This document shows, piece after piece, positions 31,773-42,175 of a stretch of DNA of 50,889 nt. The notes under the pieces are model-generated. The model was given only the letters and a program-made list of their open reading frames with translations, made no database searches and was not told the DNA's origin. Both the position numbers and the translations under genes were made by a program. This DNA comes from Candidatus Binatia bacterium (GTDB taxonomy: Bacteria > Desulfobacterota > Binatia > UBA9968), in the NCBI GenBank assembly GCA_036504975.1, contig DASXUF010000076.1, forward strand, positions 1-50,889, read 5' to 3'. How positions within the stretch are numbered: the stretch's first letter is position 1; the number at the start of each line of letters is the position of its first letter.

Positions 31773-32450
31773 ATGGCGAAGAAGCTGATTTCGGAATTCA
31801 TCGGAACCTTCAGTCTTGTCTTTGCCGGAACCGGCGCCATCGTTATTAACGACGTGAGCGGCGGCGCGGTTTCCCACGTCGGCATCGCCGTGACCTTCGG
31901 TTTGATTGTGATGGCGATGATCTATACGCTGGGCGATATTTCCGGAGCGCACTTGAACCCCGCGGTCACTCTCGCATTTTTCGCCGCTCGCCGACTCGAT
32001 CGCAGCCTGGTCGCGCCGTACATTTTAAGCCAGTGTTCCGGCGCGCTCCTTGCCAGTGCCGTTTTGTTGCTCCTGTTTCCCGATCATCCCGGTCTCGGCG
32101 GCACCGCGCCCGCCGGTCCGAGTGCGCAGTCGTTCGTGCTGGAAGGAATACTCACCTGCATTTTGATGTTTGTTATTCTTGGCGTGTCCACCGGAGAAAA
32201 AGAAAAAGGAATTATCGCGGGCATCGCGGTGGGATCGGTCGTCGGGCTGGAGGCGTTGTTCGCCGGCCCGATCTCCGGCGCGTCGATGAATCCGGCGCGA
32301 TCCCTGGCGCCGGCGTTGGTATCGGGTCATTTCGACGGCTTGTGGATTTACCTCGCGGCTCCGGTCATCGGAGCGCTGGTCGCGGTGCTCGGCTGCCAGT
32401 GCGTGCGTGAGAGGGGCTGCTGCTCCGCGTCTCAAGCCAAGGCCGCCTGA
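31773..32450 (+). CDS. Aquaporin / MIP family channel (AqpS-like by context)
   Basis: A 225-residue channel with six membrane helices and both NPA loops (HLNPAVT and SMNPARS). The selectivity-filter arginine follows the second NPA. The C-terminus is unusual, with four cysteines (CQC, CC). The gene overlaps a small membrane protein gene which overlaps arsC; in some rhizobia an aquaporin (AqpS) replaces the arsenite pump beside arsC, letting arsenite leave down its gradient. The same role is inferred here. Ribosome site AAGGAAGGGG. Confidence 0.88.
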   Translation: MAKKLISEFIGTFSLVFAGTGAIVINDVSGGAVSHVGIAVTFGLIVMAMIYTLGDISGAHLNPAVTLAFFAARRLDRSLVAPYILSQCSGALLASAVLLLLFPDHPGLGGTAPAGPSAQSFVLEGILTCILMFVILGVSTGEKEKGIIAGIAVGSVVGLEALFAGPISGASMNPARSLAPALVSGHFDGLWIYLAAPVIGALVAVLGCQCVRERGCCSASQAKAA

Positions 32451-32674
32451 TGGATCGACTGTCGCTCTTCGGCCTGTTCGCGGTGACCGGGATGCTGGTT
32501 TGCTACGCGCTGGAGGATCGCAGCCCGTGGTTTATTCTGGCGTTTGCGGCGTTTTGCGCTCTCGGATCGGCCTATGGCTTCCTGCAAGGCGCCTGGCCGT
32601 TCGGAGTGGTTGAAGTCATTTGGTCGGCCGTGGCCGTCCGTCGCTGGCGGCGGGTAAGTAATTTGCTCACGTGA
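32450..32674 (+). CDS. Small two-helix membrane protein in the arsC operon
   Basis: A 74-residue protein with two hydrophobic segments (LFGLFAVTGMLVCYAL and WFILAFAAFCALGSAYGFL) and a basic end. The ATG overlaps the aquaporin stop by 1 bp and its stop overlaps the arsC start by 4 bp, so all three are translationally coupled. No family recognised; two cysteines lie within the membrane segments. Confidence 0.75.
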   Translation: MDRLSLFGLFAVTGMLVCYALEDRSPWFILAFAAFCALGSAYGFLQGAWPFGVVEVIWSAVAVRRWRRVSNLLT

Positions 32675-33108
32675 AAAAGAAAGTTTTGTTCGTCTGCGTC
32701 CACAACAGCGCGCGCAGCCAGATGGCGGAGGCGCTGTTGAATCAAATGTGCGGCGAGCTGTTCGAGGCTGAGAGCGCGGGCTTGCAACCGGGCGTGCTCA
32801 ACCCTTTAGCCGTCGCGGCGATGCGTGAGATCGGCATCGACATCGGCGGGAACGAGACCCGCAGCGTGGCCGATGTCGTCAAGACCGGCCAAAGATTCGA
32901 CTACGTCATCACCGTTTGCGATGAGACCAGCGCCGAGCAATGCCCGCTCGTTCCGGGCGGCGGCGCGAGAGCGCACTGGAACTTTCCCGATCCGGCGAAG
33001 TTTGAGGGTACGTGGGAACAACGACTGGAACAAACCAGAGAAGTGAGAGACGCGATCGAACTCAAGATTACGCGGTTTTGCCCATCCAACTGTCGAGCGG
33101 TAGCTTAG
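32671..33108 (+). CDS. arsC: Arsenate reductase, low-molecular-weight phosphatase type
   Basis: Reduces arsenate to arsenite, normally with thioredoxin. The 145-residue protein starts KKVLFVCVHNSARSQMAEAL, with nucleophilic Cys in the C-x5-R loop, and has the redox cysteines in ITVCDETSAEQCPL plus the general-acid region WNFPDP. GTG start overlaps the preceding stop. Its last 41 bp overlap the convergent phoR gene. No arsR or arsB/acr3 is nearby. Confidence 0.92.
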   Translation: MKKKVLFVCVHNSARSQMAEALLNQMCGELFEAESAGLQPGVLNPLAVAAMREIGIDIGGNETRSVADVVKTGQRFDYVITVCDETSAEQCPLVPGGGARAHWNFPDPAKFEGTWEQRLEQTREVRDAIELKITRFCPSNCRAVA

Positions 33109-34900
33109 CTTCGGCGTCTTCGACGGGCAGGAAAACCCGCACCGTAGTTCCTTTACCGATTCTGCTCTCGATCTTGAGCTGTCCCTGATGCGCCTGGACG
33201 ATGTGTTTGACGATCGCCAGTCCGAGTCCCGTTCCCCCGAGTTCTCGCGAGCGCGCCTTGTCCACTCGGTAGAATCGCTCCGTCAACCGCGGCAGATCCT
33301 TTTCGGGTATGCCCCCGCCGGTGTCGGATACCGCGATCTCCACCACGGGCAAATGATGGTTCGCGCCGGCGGCCAAAGCGGCGCTGACCTCGACCTCGCC
33401 GCCGGCGGGCGTATACTTCACGGCGTTGTCGATCAGGTTGATGAGAAGCTGTTGCAAGCGGTCCGAGTCGCCGAGGATCGCAGGCAATCCGGGCGAGATA
33501 TCCTTAGACAGTGAGATATCTTTTTTTCGCGCCTGATCGCCGAAGATTTCGAGCACTCGCGCAATCAACTCCGCGGGCTGGAGGCGCTCCCGGGTTATCT
33601 GAATCTTGCCGGATTCCAGGTCCGACAAGGCCAGCAGGTCGTCGATCAGTCTTCCGAGCCTCTCGGAGTGGCGGTAGATGATGGTGAGAAAATTTTCCGC
33701 CTCCTTGGGATCGGCGGGCGGAGATCGCAGCAGAGTTTCGGCGTAGCCGCGGATCGCGGTGAGCGGCGTGCGTAGCTCGTGCGAGACGTTGGCGACGAAG
33801 TCCGAGCGCACGGTCTCGAGGCGCTTCAGCTCCGTGATGTCGTGAAAGACCAGGATATAACCGAGCGCCTTCTGATCGGCGTCGCGCAGGCTGACGGCGG
33901 ACACCCGAAACCACTGGCCATGATCGAGGCAGACTTCCTTGGCGAAGCAGTCCGTGGAGCAGTCGCAGGCGAGGACTTCTTCCAGAAGTTTCTTCATTTC
34001 CGGGTGGCGCGAGACCTCCATGAAGGAGGCGCCCTGGAAGGTCTGCGTCGCGGGCAGGCCGAACATCTTCTGCGCGTTCTGGTTCAAAAGAATCAGCCGG
34101 CCTTGGTTATCGACGACCAGAACGCCTTCGCTCATGCAGCGCAAGATCGAATCGACCTTCTCTTTCTCGCCGACGACGCCTTTGATCTTTTCCTGGATGG
34201 CGCGGCTCATCTCGTTGAGGTTGCGTTCCAAAAGGCTGAGCTCGTCCTCCCGGTCGATGTGGATCGATTGCGGGAAAGAGCCTTGGGCGACGCTCGCGGA
34301 GAATTCCACCATCGACTTGACTCTCCGCTCCAACAGGCGGGAGAAAAAGAACGCCAGCAGGAGACCCAGCGCCGAGAAGACGAGGAGTCCGGCGAGGATG
34401 GCATGGCGGATGGAGCCTTCCGCCGCTTCGACGGCGTTCAACGGAACCGATAGGCGAATGATGCGTTTTTTTTCTCGATCCAGCGTCGCCTGGTAGAGCA
34501 TTTCGTGGTGAACGGTCGTGCTGTAGCGCGTGCTGCTTCCGGCTCCTTTGGCCAGGGCTTCCACGACCTCCGGACGAGAGCCGTGATTTTCCATCGCGGC
34601 GGAAGACTCGTCGGAATCGCCCAGCACCTTCCCGTCCAGGGCGATGACGGTGATCCTGACGCCGAGGTCGCGCGCCAGCTCGCGGCAAATTTGATCAAAA
34701 ACGGCTCCGGCCGAATCCAACGCCAGCAGCCGGCTTACGATCGCGGCTTCGTCCCGCATCTTTCCGGATAGAGAGGAGATATGAAAATCTCTGACGACGA
34801 AGGCGGCGTAAAGATAAAAAAGGACGAACAGAAGGAGAACGACGGCGAGGTAGGACAGGAAGAGCTTGACGACGACTCTATTTTTCCAGGGCCTTTTCAT
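33068..34900 (-). CDS. phoR: PhoR-type phosphate sensor histidine kinase
   Basis: A 610-residue kinase. TM1 (LFLSYLAVVLLLFVLFYLYAAF) and TM2 (AILAGLLVFSALGLLLAFFF) flank a sensor region of about 130 residues; HAMP, PAS, HisKA (FVANVSHELRTPLTAIRG) and HATPase (NLIDNAVKYT, DTGGGIP, GGTGLGLAI) follow. The longer periplasmic loop is of the Bacillus type, not the minimal E. coli form. The PAS contains C-x-C-x3-C-x5-C (CDCSTDCFAKEVC), which is unusual. Starts 23 bp inside phoB; last gene of the pst-pho operon. Confidence 0.93.
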   Translation of the reverse strand: MKRPWKNRVVVKLFLSYLAVVLLLFVLFYLYAAFVVRDFHISSLSGKMRDEAAIVSRLLALDSAGAVFDQICRELARDLGVRITVIALDGKVLGDSDESSAAMENHGSRPEVVEALAKGAGSSTRYSTTVHHEMLYQATLDREKKRIIRLSVPLNAVEAAEGSIRHAILAGLLVFSALGLLLAFFFSRLLERRVKSMVEFSASVAQGSFPQSIHIDREDELSLLERNLNEMSRAIQEKIKGVVGEKEKVDSILRCMSEGVLVVDNQGRLILLNQNAQKMFGLPATQTFQGASFMEVSRHPEMKKLLEEVLACDCSTDCFAKEVCLDHGQWFRVSAVSLRDADQKALGYILVFHDITELKRLETVRSDFVANVSHELRTPLTAIRGYAETLLRSPPADPKEAENFLTIIYRHSERLGRLIDDLLALSDLESGKIQITRERLQPAELIARVLEIFGDQARKKDISLSKDISPGLPAILGDSDRLQQLLINLIDNAVKYTPAGGEVEVSAALAAGANHHLPVVEIAVSDTGGGIPEKDLPRLTERFYRVDKARSRELGGTGLGLAIVKHIVQAHQGQLKIESRIGKGTTVRVFLPVEDAEAKLPLDSWMGKTA

Positions 34901-35591
34901 CGAATTTGTAGCCTACTCCCCGAACGGTGAGGACCCATTCCGGCTTGCGATCGTTTTTTTCGATGGCCTTGCGCAGGCGTCGAATATGGACGTCGACGGT
35001 GCGGGGATCGACGAACACCTCGCCGCCCCATACGCGGTCGAGCAGTTGATCGCGGTTGAGCACCCGGCTGGGATTTTGGACCAGAAAGCGCAGCAACTCA
35101 AATTCCTTGAGCGTGAGACGCACGGGCTTGCCGCGCACGGATGTTTCATAGGTCGAGAAGTTGATCTTCAACGGGCCTTTTTCGTACACTTCGTTTCCGC
35201 CGGCCGCGGCCGGCGCGTCGGTGCGGCGGAGGATCGCTTTCACGCGCGCCACCAGCTCGCGCGGGCTGAAAGGCTTCGTGAGATAGTCGTCGGCGCCCAT
35301 TTCCAGCCCCACGACCCGGTCCGCCTCGCCCGCCTTCGCGGTCAGCATGAGAATCGGGATGCGCGCGGTCTCCGGCCGCTCGCGCAGATTGCGGCAGAGC
35401 TCGAGGCCGGATAGGCCGGGCAGCATCAAGTCGAGTATGAGAAGGTGAGGCCGCTCGCGCTGCAAGAGCTTGAGAGCTTTCTCGCCGTCCTCGGCCTCGA
35501 CCACCTGAAAGCGCTCCTGTGCGAGGTTATAGTGGACGAGCTTGCGGATGTCGGGCTCGTCTTCGACGACGAGGATTTTCTTGGCGGCCAT
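34878..35591 (-). CDS. phoB: PhoB-type phosphate response regulator
   Basis: A 237-residue OmpR-family regulator. The receiver has VVEDEPDIRK, phospho-acceptor in LILDLMLPGLSG and Lys in YLTKPFSP; the winged helix has LTLKEFELLRFLV and RTVDVHIRRLRKAIE, typical of PhoB. It should bind the Pho box at 40163-40180 and so control its own operon. Six bases after phoU. Confidence 0.95.
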   Translation of the reverse strand: MAAKKILVVEDEPDIRKLVHYNLAQERFQVVEAEDGEKALKLLQRERPHLLILDLMLPGLSGLELCRNLRERPETARIPILMLTAKAGEADRVVGLEMGADDYLTKPFSPRELVARVKAILRRTDAPAAAGGNEVYEKGPLKINFSTYETSVRGKPVRLTLKEFELLRFLVQNPSRVLNRDQLLDRVWGGEVFVDPRTVDVHIRRLRKAIEKNDRKPEWVLTVRGVGYKFDEKALEK

Positions 35592-35598
35592 ACGCGGG

Positions 35599-36285
35599 TT
35601 AGATCGATTGAGGGATATCTTTCATATGCCGTATGCTTTTGCCTTTGACCATGAAGACCACCATCTCGGCGATGTTGGTGGCGTGGTCGGCGATCCGCTC
35701 GAGATATTTCGATATCGAGCTGATCTTCATCGCGCGATTGATCGTGTGGGGATCTTCGATCATGAAGCTGATCGTCTCGCGAAAGATCTGGCTGTTGAGA
35801 TCGTCGACCTCCTGGTCATCTTTGCAAACCTTCAAGGCGAGGTCGGTGTCTTCGCGCACGAAGGCGTCGAGGCTCTCGCGGATCATGCGTTCGGAAGTCC
35901 GCGCCATGCGCGGGATGTCGATGTAGGGCTTGAGCTGCGGCTCGACGTTAAGCTCCAGGGCCCGCTCGCAGATGTTGACGGCCATGTCGCCGATCCGCTC
36001 CAGATCGGTCGTGATCTTGAGCGCGGTCGTGATGAAGCGTAGGTCGCGCGCCGCCGGCTGGTGCAGGGCGAGCAAGCGGATGCAGAGATCGTCGATCTCC
36101 ACGTCGAGCCGGTTCACCTCATGGTCTCTTTGAATGATCGTCTCCGCCAGCGCGGAGTCGCGCTCGACGAGCGAGCTGACCGCTTTTTGGATCTGGTTCT
36201 CCACCAGGCCGCCCATGTAGAGGATGTCCTCGCGGAGCTTCTTCAGGTCCTCCTCGTACTTTTTATCCGTGTGTTGCGCCAGCAT
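35599..36285 (-). CDS. phoU: Phosphate transport regulator PhoU
   Basis: A 228-residue two-bundle helical protein with the repeated family motif (KITTDLERIGDMAVNI and YLERIADHATNIAE), which binds metal and couples Pst activity to PhoR. Start ATG 36285 has AAAGGAG with a 6-base gap. Full length. Confidence 0.96.
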   Translation of the reverse strand: MLAQHTDKKYEEDLKKLREDILYMGGLVENQIQKAVSSLVERDSALAETIIQRDHEVNRLDVEIDDLCIRLLALHQPAARDLRFITTALKITTDLERIGDMAVNICERALELNVEPQLKPYIDIPRMARTSERMIRESLDAFVREDTDLALKVCKDDQEVDDLNSQIFRETISFMIEDPHTINRAMKISSISKYLERIADHATNIAEMVVFMVKGKSIRHMKDIPQSI

Positions 36286-36312
36286 GGATAACTCCTTTAA
36301 ACCGCCGAGCGT

Positions 36313-37173
36313 TTAGCCGAATCTCCCCGTAATGTAGTCCTCCGTCTGCCGCTTCACGGGCGTGGTGAAGAGCCTGCCCGTCTCGCCGAATTCTATCAAT
36401 TCGCCGAGGTAGAAAAAAGCCGTCGCGTCGGACACGCGGGCGGCCTGCTGCATGTTGTGCGTCACGATAACGATTGTGAATGTATGCTTCAGCTCGTGAA
36501 TCAGCTCCTCAATCTTCGCCGTCGAGATCGGGTCCAGCGCCGAGCAGGGCTCGTCCATCAGCAGCACCTCGGGCTCGACGGCGAGCGCGCGCGCGATGCA
36601 GAGGCGCTGCTGCTGTCCGCCGGAAAGGTCGGCGGCGCTTTTGTGCAAGTTGTCCTTGACCTCGTCCCACAACGCGGCGCGCTTGAGATTCGTTTCCACC
36701 GCCGTGTCCAGCCGGCGGCGGTCGTTGATGCCGACGATTCTAAGCCCATAGATCACGTTTTCATAGATGCTCTTGGGAAAGGGATTCCACTTCTGAAAAA
36801 TCATTCCCACGCGGCGCCGGAGATTGATGACGTCGGTGGCCGAATCGTAGATCTCGCTGCCGGCGAGCTTGACGCTGCCGGTGATCCGAACGTTCGGGAT
36901 GAGATCGTTCATGCGGTTGAGACAGCGCAAGAGCGTCGTCTTGCCGCAGCCCGAGGGGCCGATGAAGGCCGTGACCTTTTTTTCGGCTATTTCGACGCCG
37001 ACGGATTTGAGCGCGTGAGTCGGACCATAGAAAACGTCCAGGTCGCGCACCTCGATGATCGACTTGGCGCCGGCCGAGCCTTTTGCGTCCACTCGGTCAT
37101 TTCCCGTGACGGCGGGCTCCATCCTGATCTTGGGGATCTCCGCTCGTTCTTGAAGCTGCATCTTACCTCCCAT
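36313..37173 (-). CDS. pstB: Phosphate ABC transporter ATP-binding protein PstB
   Basis: A 286-residue ABC ATPase: Walker [13 protein letters not shown]-loop [10 protein letters not shown], signature LSGGQQQRL, Walker [14 protein letters not shown] and switch His in VTHNMQQA. Typical PstB has about 255 residues; here about 25 extra hydrophilic residues precede [19 protein letters not shown] precedes ATG 37173. Confidence 0.97.
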   Translation of the reverse strand: MGGKMQLQERAEIPKIRMEPAVTGNDRVDAKGSAGAKSIIEVRDLDVFYGPTHALKSVGVEIAEKKVTAFIGPSGCGKTTLLRCLNRMNDLIPNVRITGSVKLAGSEIYDSATDVINLRRRVGMIFQKWNPFPKSIYENVIYGLRIVGINDRRRLDTAVETNLKRAALWDEVKDNLHKSAADLSGGQQQRLCIARALAVEPEVLLMDEPCSALDPISTAKIEELIHELKHTFTIVIVTHNMQQAARVSDATAFFYLGELIEFGETGRLFTTPVKRQTEDYITGRFG

Positions 37174-37201
37174 CAGGCTTCCTTTTCCACTCCGATTCCA
37201 G

Positions 37202-38122
37202 CTACCACCGGATTCGCTTCCTGAAGCGGTAGCGCAAATAAATCGCCAGGCCGTTCATCACCAGCGTCATGAGCATCAAAACCAGACCCGCGGCGGCCGC
37301 ATTCAGGTGGAATTCCTCCTGCGGGCGGGAAACCCAGTTGAACATCTGGATCGGCATCACCGTGAACGGGGACATGAGCCAGTCGAACGAAATAAAAGGA
37401 AACTCGGCCTTGACGGGCGAACCGGGAAGGAAGGCGATAAACGTCAGGGCGCCGATCGTGATCAACGGGGCGGTTTCTCCGATCGCACGCGACAGCGCGA
37501 TGATGACTCCGGTCAAAATACCGCCCGTCGAATACGGCAACACGTGGTCTTTGACCATTTGCCACTTGGTCGCGCCGAGGGCATAGGCGGCCTCGTGGAT
37601 GCTGCCGGGAACGGCGCGGACGGATTCCCGCGTCGCGACGATGACGATCGGAAGAATCAGCAAAGCCAGCGTCAGTCCGGCGGTGAGAACGCTTTGTCCC
37701 AAACGCAGTTGGTACACAAACAGTCCCAGGGCCATGAGGCCGTAAACGATCGAAGGGACGCCGGCCAGGTTGGCGATGTTGATTTCGATCAGAGCGGTGA
37801 GCCAGTTTTTCGGCGCGTACTCTTCGAGATAGACTCCGGCGGCGACGCCCATCGGAACGGCGGTCGACGCCGTCACCAGCATGACCAGGGTCGTGCCGAC
37901 CCAGGCCGAGAGAATCCCCGCCTGCTCGGGAAAGCGCGAAGGGAAGGAACTGAGAAATTGCGCGCTCAGCCGGTCCGCGCCGTCGAGCGCCAGGTCCAGG
38001 ATCAGGGCGGAAAGCGTAATCAAGCCGACGAAAGTCGCCAGCAAGCCGAAAATCGCGAACGCCCGGTCGTAAAATTTACGCCGCGACGCCCCGGCGCCCC
38101 GTTCGGTTCCCGCCGGAGCCAT
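37202..38122 (-). CDS. pstA: Phosphate ABC transporter permease PstA
   Basis: A 306-residue permease with six membrane helices and the EAA loop ([20 protein letters not shown]) that contacts PstB. One base separates its ATG from the pstC stop. GGGAG precedes by 10 bases. Confidence 0.96.
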   Translation of the reverse strand: MAPAGTERGAGASRRKFYDRAFAIFGLLATFVGLITLSALILDLALDGADRLSAQFLSSFPSRFPEQAGILSAWVGTTLVMLVTASTAVPMGVAAGVYLEEYAPKNWLTALIEINIANLAGVPSIVYGLMALGLFVYQLRLGQSVLTAGLTLALLILPIVIVATRESVRAVPGSIHEAAYALGATKWQMVKDHVLPYSTGGILTGVIIALSRAIGETAPLITIGALTFIAFLPGSPVKAEFPFISFDWLMSPFTVMPIQMFNWVSRPQEEFHLNAAAAGLVLMLMTLVMNGLAIYLRYRFRKRIRW

Positions 38123-38123
38123 T

Positions 38124-39065
38124 TTAATAAATCTCCCGGAATTTCTTGCGCAACAGATAGCCGGCGATGTTGAAGACGAGCGTCATCAGCATCAACGTCA
38201 GCCCGGCGGCGAATATGCTCTGATACGCGACGCTGCCGTGCGGCAGATCGCCGAGACTCACTTGCACGATGTAGGCGGTGATCGTCGCCGCGCCTTCCAT
38301 GGGATTCAACGTCAGGTTGGGCTGCTGGCCGGCGGCGATGGCGACCACCATGGTTTCGCCGACGGCGCGCGAAAAGCCCAGGACATAGGCCGAGGCGATG
38401 CCGGAGAAAGCGGAAGGAACGAGCACCCTCAGAGCCGTTTGCAGCCGGGTCGCGCCCATGGCATACGAGCCTTCCCGGATCTGCACCGGCACGGCCTTCA
38501 TCGCGTCCTCGCTCAAAGAGCTTACGTACGGAACGATCATGATGCCGATCACGATTCCGGCGCTGAGCATGTTGAAGCCGGGAAGATTCGGCAGCAGCCG
38601 CTGCAACAGAGGCGTCACGAACAGCAGGGCGAAGTAACCGAAGACCACGGTCGGAACCGCGCTGAGAAGCTCCAGGGCGGGCTTGATGATCTCCCTAACT
38701 TTATTGGTCGCGTACTCGCTGAGATAGATGGCGATGACGGTCCCGAGCGGCAATGCGACGAGCAGTGCGACCGCCGAAGTGACGACCGTCCCCGTCACCA
38801 GCGGCATGATGCCGTAGTGCGGATCGGTGAACAGCACGGTCCACTGCGTATCGGTAAGAAAGTCTACAACGGAGACATGCCTGAAAAACTCGGCGGACTC
38901 GTAGAGAAGGATTCCAACGATGCCTACCGTGATGCCGACCGACGAGAGCGCCGCTAGAAAAAGCAGCGCTTCGATGATCTTCTCGCCCAACCGGCGCGCC
39001 AACAGACCGGCAAGGCGTTGCGCCGCCGCCGGCGCCGCCGTTTCCGCGTAATTGGAAGGGTTCAT
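38124..39065 (-). CDS. pstC: Phosphate ABC transporter permease PstC
   Basis: A 313-residue permease with six membrane helices and the EAA-type loop (REGSYAMGATRLQTALRVLV). Its partner is PstA; together they form the channel. It starts 49 bp after pstS. Confidence 0.96.
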   Translation of the reverse strand: MNPSNYAETAAPAAAQRLAGLLARRLGEKIIEALLFLAALSSVGITVGIVGILLYESAEFFRHVSVVDFLTDTQWTVLFTDPHYGIMPLVTGTVVTSAVALLVALPLGTVIAIYLSEYATNKVREIIKPALELLSAVPTVVFGYFALLFVTPLLQRLLPNLPGFNMLSAGIVIGIMIVPYVSSLSEDAMKAVPVQIREGSYAMGATRLQTALRVLVPSAFSGIASAYVLGFSRAVGETMVVAIAAGQQPNLTLNPMEGAATITAYIVQVSLGDLPHGSVAYQSIFAAGLTLMLMTLVFNIAGYLLRKKFREIY

Positions 39066-39114
39066 AGTCTATGGAGGGCATCCCGAGGCTGCCCTCCGAG
39101 ATTTCACGCGCCGC

Positions 39115-40125
<1,011 letters not shown>

Positions 40126-40162
40126 CTTTCTCTCCTCTTCATGTTTAATTTGGCCAAAGATT

Positions 40163-40180
40163 GTTACAAATTTGTTACAG
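40163..40180 (-). promoter_or_regulatory. Pho box upstream of pstS
   Basis: CTGTAACAAATTTGTAAC on the minus strand is two 7-bp half-sites (CTGTAAC and TTGTAAC) separated by AAAT, very close to the PhoB consensus. It ends 37 bp before the pstS ATG. No -35 is needed at such promoters; an A/T-rich -10 (AAATTA) follows about 11 bp downstream. It is the only Pho box seen, so all seven genes to phoR are probably one transcript. Confidence 0.85.
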
Positions 40181-40406
40181 AACCATGAATGTTCTGTTGC
40201 AAGGACTGCGGCACGGAAACTCCATAGCGGCACCTCCCGCGTGAAAGCGATCGTTGCTCTTTCCGGCTCCCAAGCTAACGATAAAATCTGACTGCAGGAT
40301 GAAAACGATGTTAAGTAATCATGAAGAGCGCTGCCCAACACTCCTTTGGTTGTAAAAGACAAAGGTGCTATACGTCTGGCTGGTTCCGAAGCGCGCGGGG
40401 GTTTGT

Positions 40407-40826
40407 ATGAGTTATTCCGAGATCGGATTGAGATTGGTTCTCGCCATATTGCTGGGCGGAGTTATCGGTCTGGAGCGGGCGTCCGCCCAGAAGCCCGCCG
40501 GCTTACGGACCAATATCCTCGTCTGCATGGGCACGACGATGTTCATTTTGATCGCTCTCATGGCTTTCGAAGAATATCCCCAGTCCGCCGTCGATATCAC
40601 CAGAATGGCCGCCGGAATCATCACCGGAATCGGCTTTCTGGGCGCGGGGACCATTCTGCGCACAGAGACTGGCGTGCAGGGCTTAACGTCGGCGGCTACG
40701 ATCTGGCTGGTCTGCGGAATCGGCATGGCGATCGGCCTGGGCTACTATTTTCTTGCCGCGGCGGGCGCATTTCTTGGATTCGTAGTCTTGAGACTCCTCC
40801 CGTTCCTGGAAGCGAGATTCAAATAA
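40407..40826 (+). CDS. MgtC/SapB family membrane protein
   Basis: A 139-residue protein with four helices and the family pattern ILLGGVIGLERA, AGLRTNILVCMG, RMAAGIITGIGFLGAGTIL and GLTSAATIWLVCGIG. MgtC proteins modulate the F-ATPase or Mg2+/phosphate homeostasis; this one lacks the soluble C-terminal ACT-like domain of Salmonella MgtC. ATG 40407 with GCGGGGG upstream is used. It diverges from pstS, so it may share the phosphate-responsive promoter region. Confidence 0.9.
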   Translation: MSYSEIGLRLVLAILLGGVIGLERASAQKPAGLRTNILVCMGTTMFILIALMAFEEYPQSAVDITRMAAGIITGIGFLGAGTILRTETGVQGLTSAATIWLVCGIGMAIGLGYYFLAAAGAFLGFVVLRLLPFLEARFK

Positions 40827-40918
40827 TCGCCGTAACGCGCTATGTGACCCGTCTCTTTATATCCGCGTGAACATCTGCTACCCCTCGTGGAAGTTCTTTC
40901 TGCAATTTCAGCCATCTG

Positions 40919-42175
40919 ATGAAAATCAGCATCTGGAAATTTCTCGGAGCCGACCACCTGCCGCACGACTCGCGGCGCAAGCTCGGCGTCGTCGCGCTGC
41001 TCTACTTCATTCAAGGCAGCCCGTTGGGAATTCTTTGGGAAGTTCTGCCGATCTATCTGCGACTGCAAGGAATCTCTCTCGCGGCGATCGGCGGCCTGCG
41101 CCTGCTCGAGCTTCCGTATTCTTTGAAAGTTCTATGGTCGCCTCTGGTGCATCGCTACGGCGACCGCCGCGTTTGGATTTTTGGCTGCATGGGGGGCGTC
41201 GCCCTCGTCGTGGGGTTTCTGCCGTTTGTGGACGCGACGCAAGTGACTTGGCTTCTCCTCATCCTGCTGCTTGCGCTGACGACCCTATCCGCGACGCAGG
41301 ATGTCGCCATCGATTCGTACAGTGTCGGTCTCGTCCGTCGCGAAGAAGAAGGGCCGGCCAACGGCGTGCGCGCTTCCGCTTACCGCGTGGCGCTGGTTGT
41401 TTTCGGAGGCGGCGTTGTGTTTCTGGCCGCGATCTTGGACTGGAGCAAGCTCTTCGTTTTGGCCGGCGCCATGCTGGCTCTTTTGGCGCTCTCGACGCGG
41501 GCGATTCCGAAATTGACCTTGCCCGAAGAGGCGCGCGTGCATTGGCTGGCGGGCTTTGTCGGCTGGGCCGGCACCTGGCGCGTCGTTCCGCTGGTGCTTT
41601 TTGTTTTGACGTACAAGTTAGGTGAATTCGCGATCGGTCCGATGGTGAAACCTTTTTGGGTGGATTACGGAAGCTCGATATGGCCGTTGAAAGAGGATCT
41701 CGTGTTTCAAATCGGATTGATGCCGACCACCTTCGGCATCGTCTTGAGCGTGGCCGGCGCGCTCGCCGGCGGAGCTTTTATTTCCCGCTTCGGCATTTTT
41801 CACGCGGTGTGGTTTCTCGGTTTGCTCCAGGCGACTTCGAATCTAGGTTACTCGCTGGTGCAATGGATGGACCTGGGTCGCTTCGGTCTCTATGGCGCTT
41901 CGATTTTCGAGTCTTTCAGCGGCGGTCTCGGAACGGCTGCATTTCTAGCGTTCCTCATGAACGTGTGCCAAAAAGAACACGCCACCGTCCAATACGCGTT
42001 CTTGTCGTCGATCTTCTCGCTTACCGGCCGGCTGGTGGGAGGGATCAGCGGGTTCGGGGCGGAGCGATTCGGTTATGGAAATTATTTCGCTCTGACGTTT
42101 CTCGTCTCGCTGCCCGCGTTCTTAGTCTTGCCTTGGATCAAGTCCTGGATTCACGAGGCGCCGAAGGAGAGTTGA
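40919..42175 (+). CDS. AmpG-like MFS transporter (PAT family)
   Basis: A 418-residue major facilitator with about twelve helices. LGVVALLYFIQGSPLGILWE, LLELPYSLKVLWSPLVHRYG and TLSATQDVAIDSYSVGLV match AmpG muropeptide permeases and eukaryotic acetyl-CoA transporters (PAT family). AmpG imports anhydromuropeptides for cell-wall recycling; no recycling genes are adjacent, so the substrate is inferred. Its last 38 bp overlap the convergent senB gene. Confidence 0.85.
   Translation: MKISIWKFLGADHLPHDSRRKLGVVALLYFIQGSPLGILWEVLPIYLRLQGISLAAIGGLRLLELPYSLKVLWSPLVHRYGDRRVWIFGCMGGVALVVGFLPFVDATQVTWLLLILLLALTTLSATQDVAIDSYSVGLVRREEEGPANGVRASAYRVALVVFGGGVVFLAAILDWSKLFVLAGAMLALLALSTRAIPKLTLPEEARVHWLAGFVGWAGTWRVVPLVLFVLTYKLGEFAIGPMVKPFWVDYGSSIWPLKEDLVFQIGLMPTTFGIVLSVAGALAGGAFISRFGIFHAVWFLGLLQATSNLGYSLVQWMDLGRFGLYGASIFESFSGGLGTAAFLAFLMNVCQKEHATVQYAFLSSIFSLTGRLVGGISGFGAERFGYGNYFALTFLVSLPAFLVLPWIKSWIHEAPKES

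Noticed and set aside
40126..40362. Extended N-terminus for PstS
   Set aside because: It would run across the Pho box and lacks a signal peptide; ATG 40125 has a strong ribosome site.
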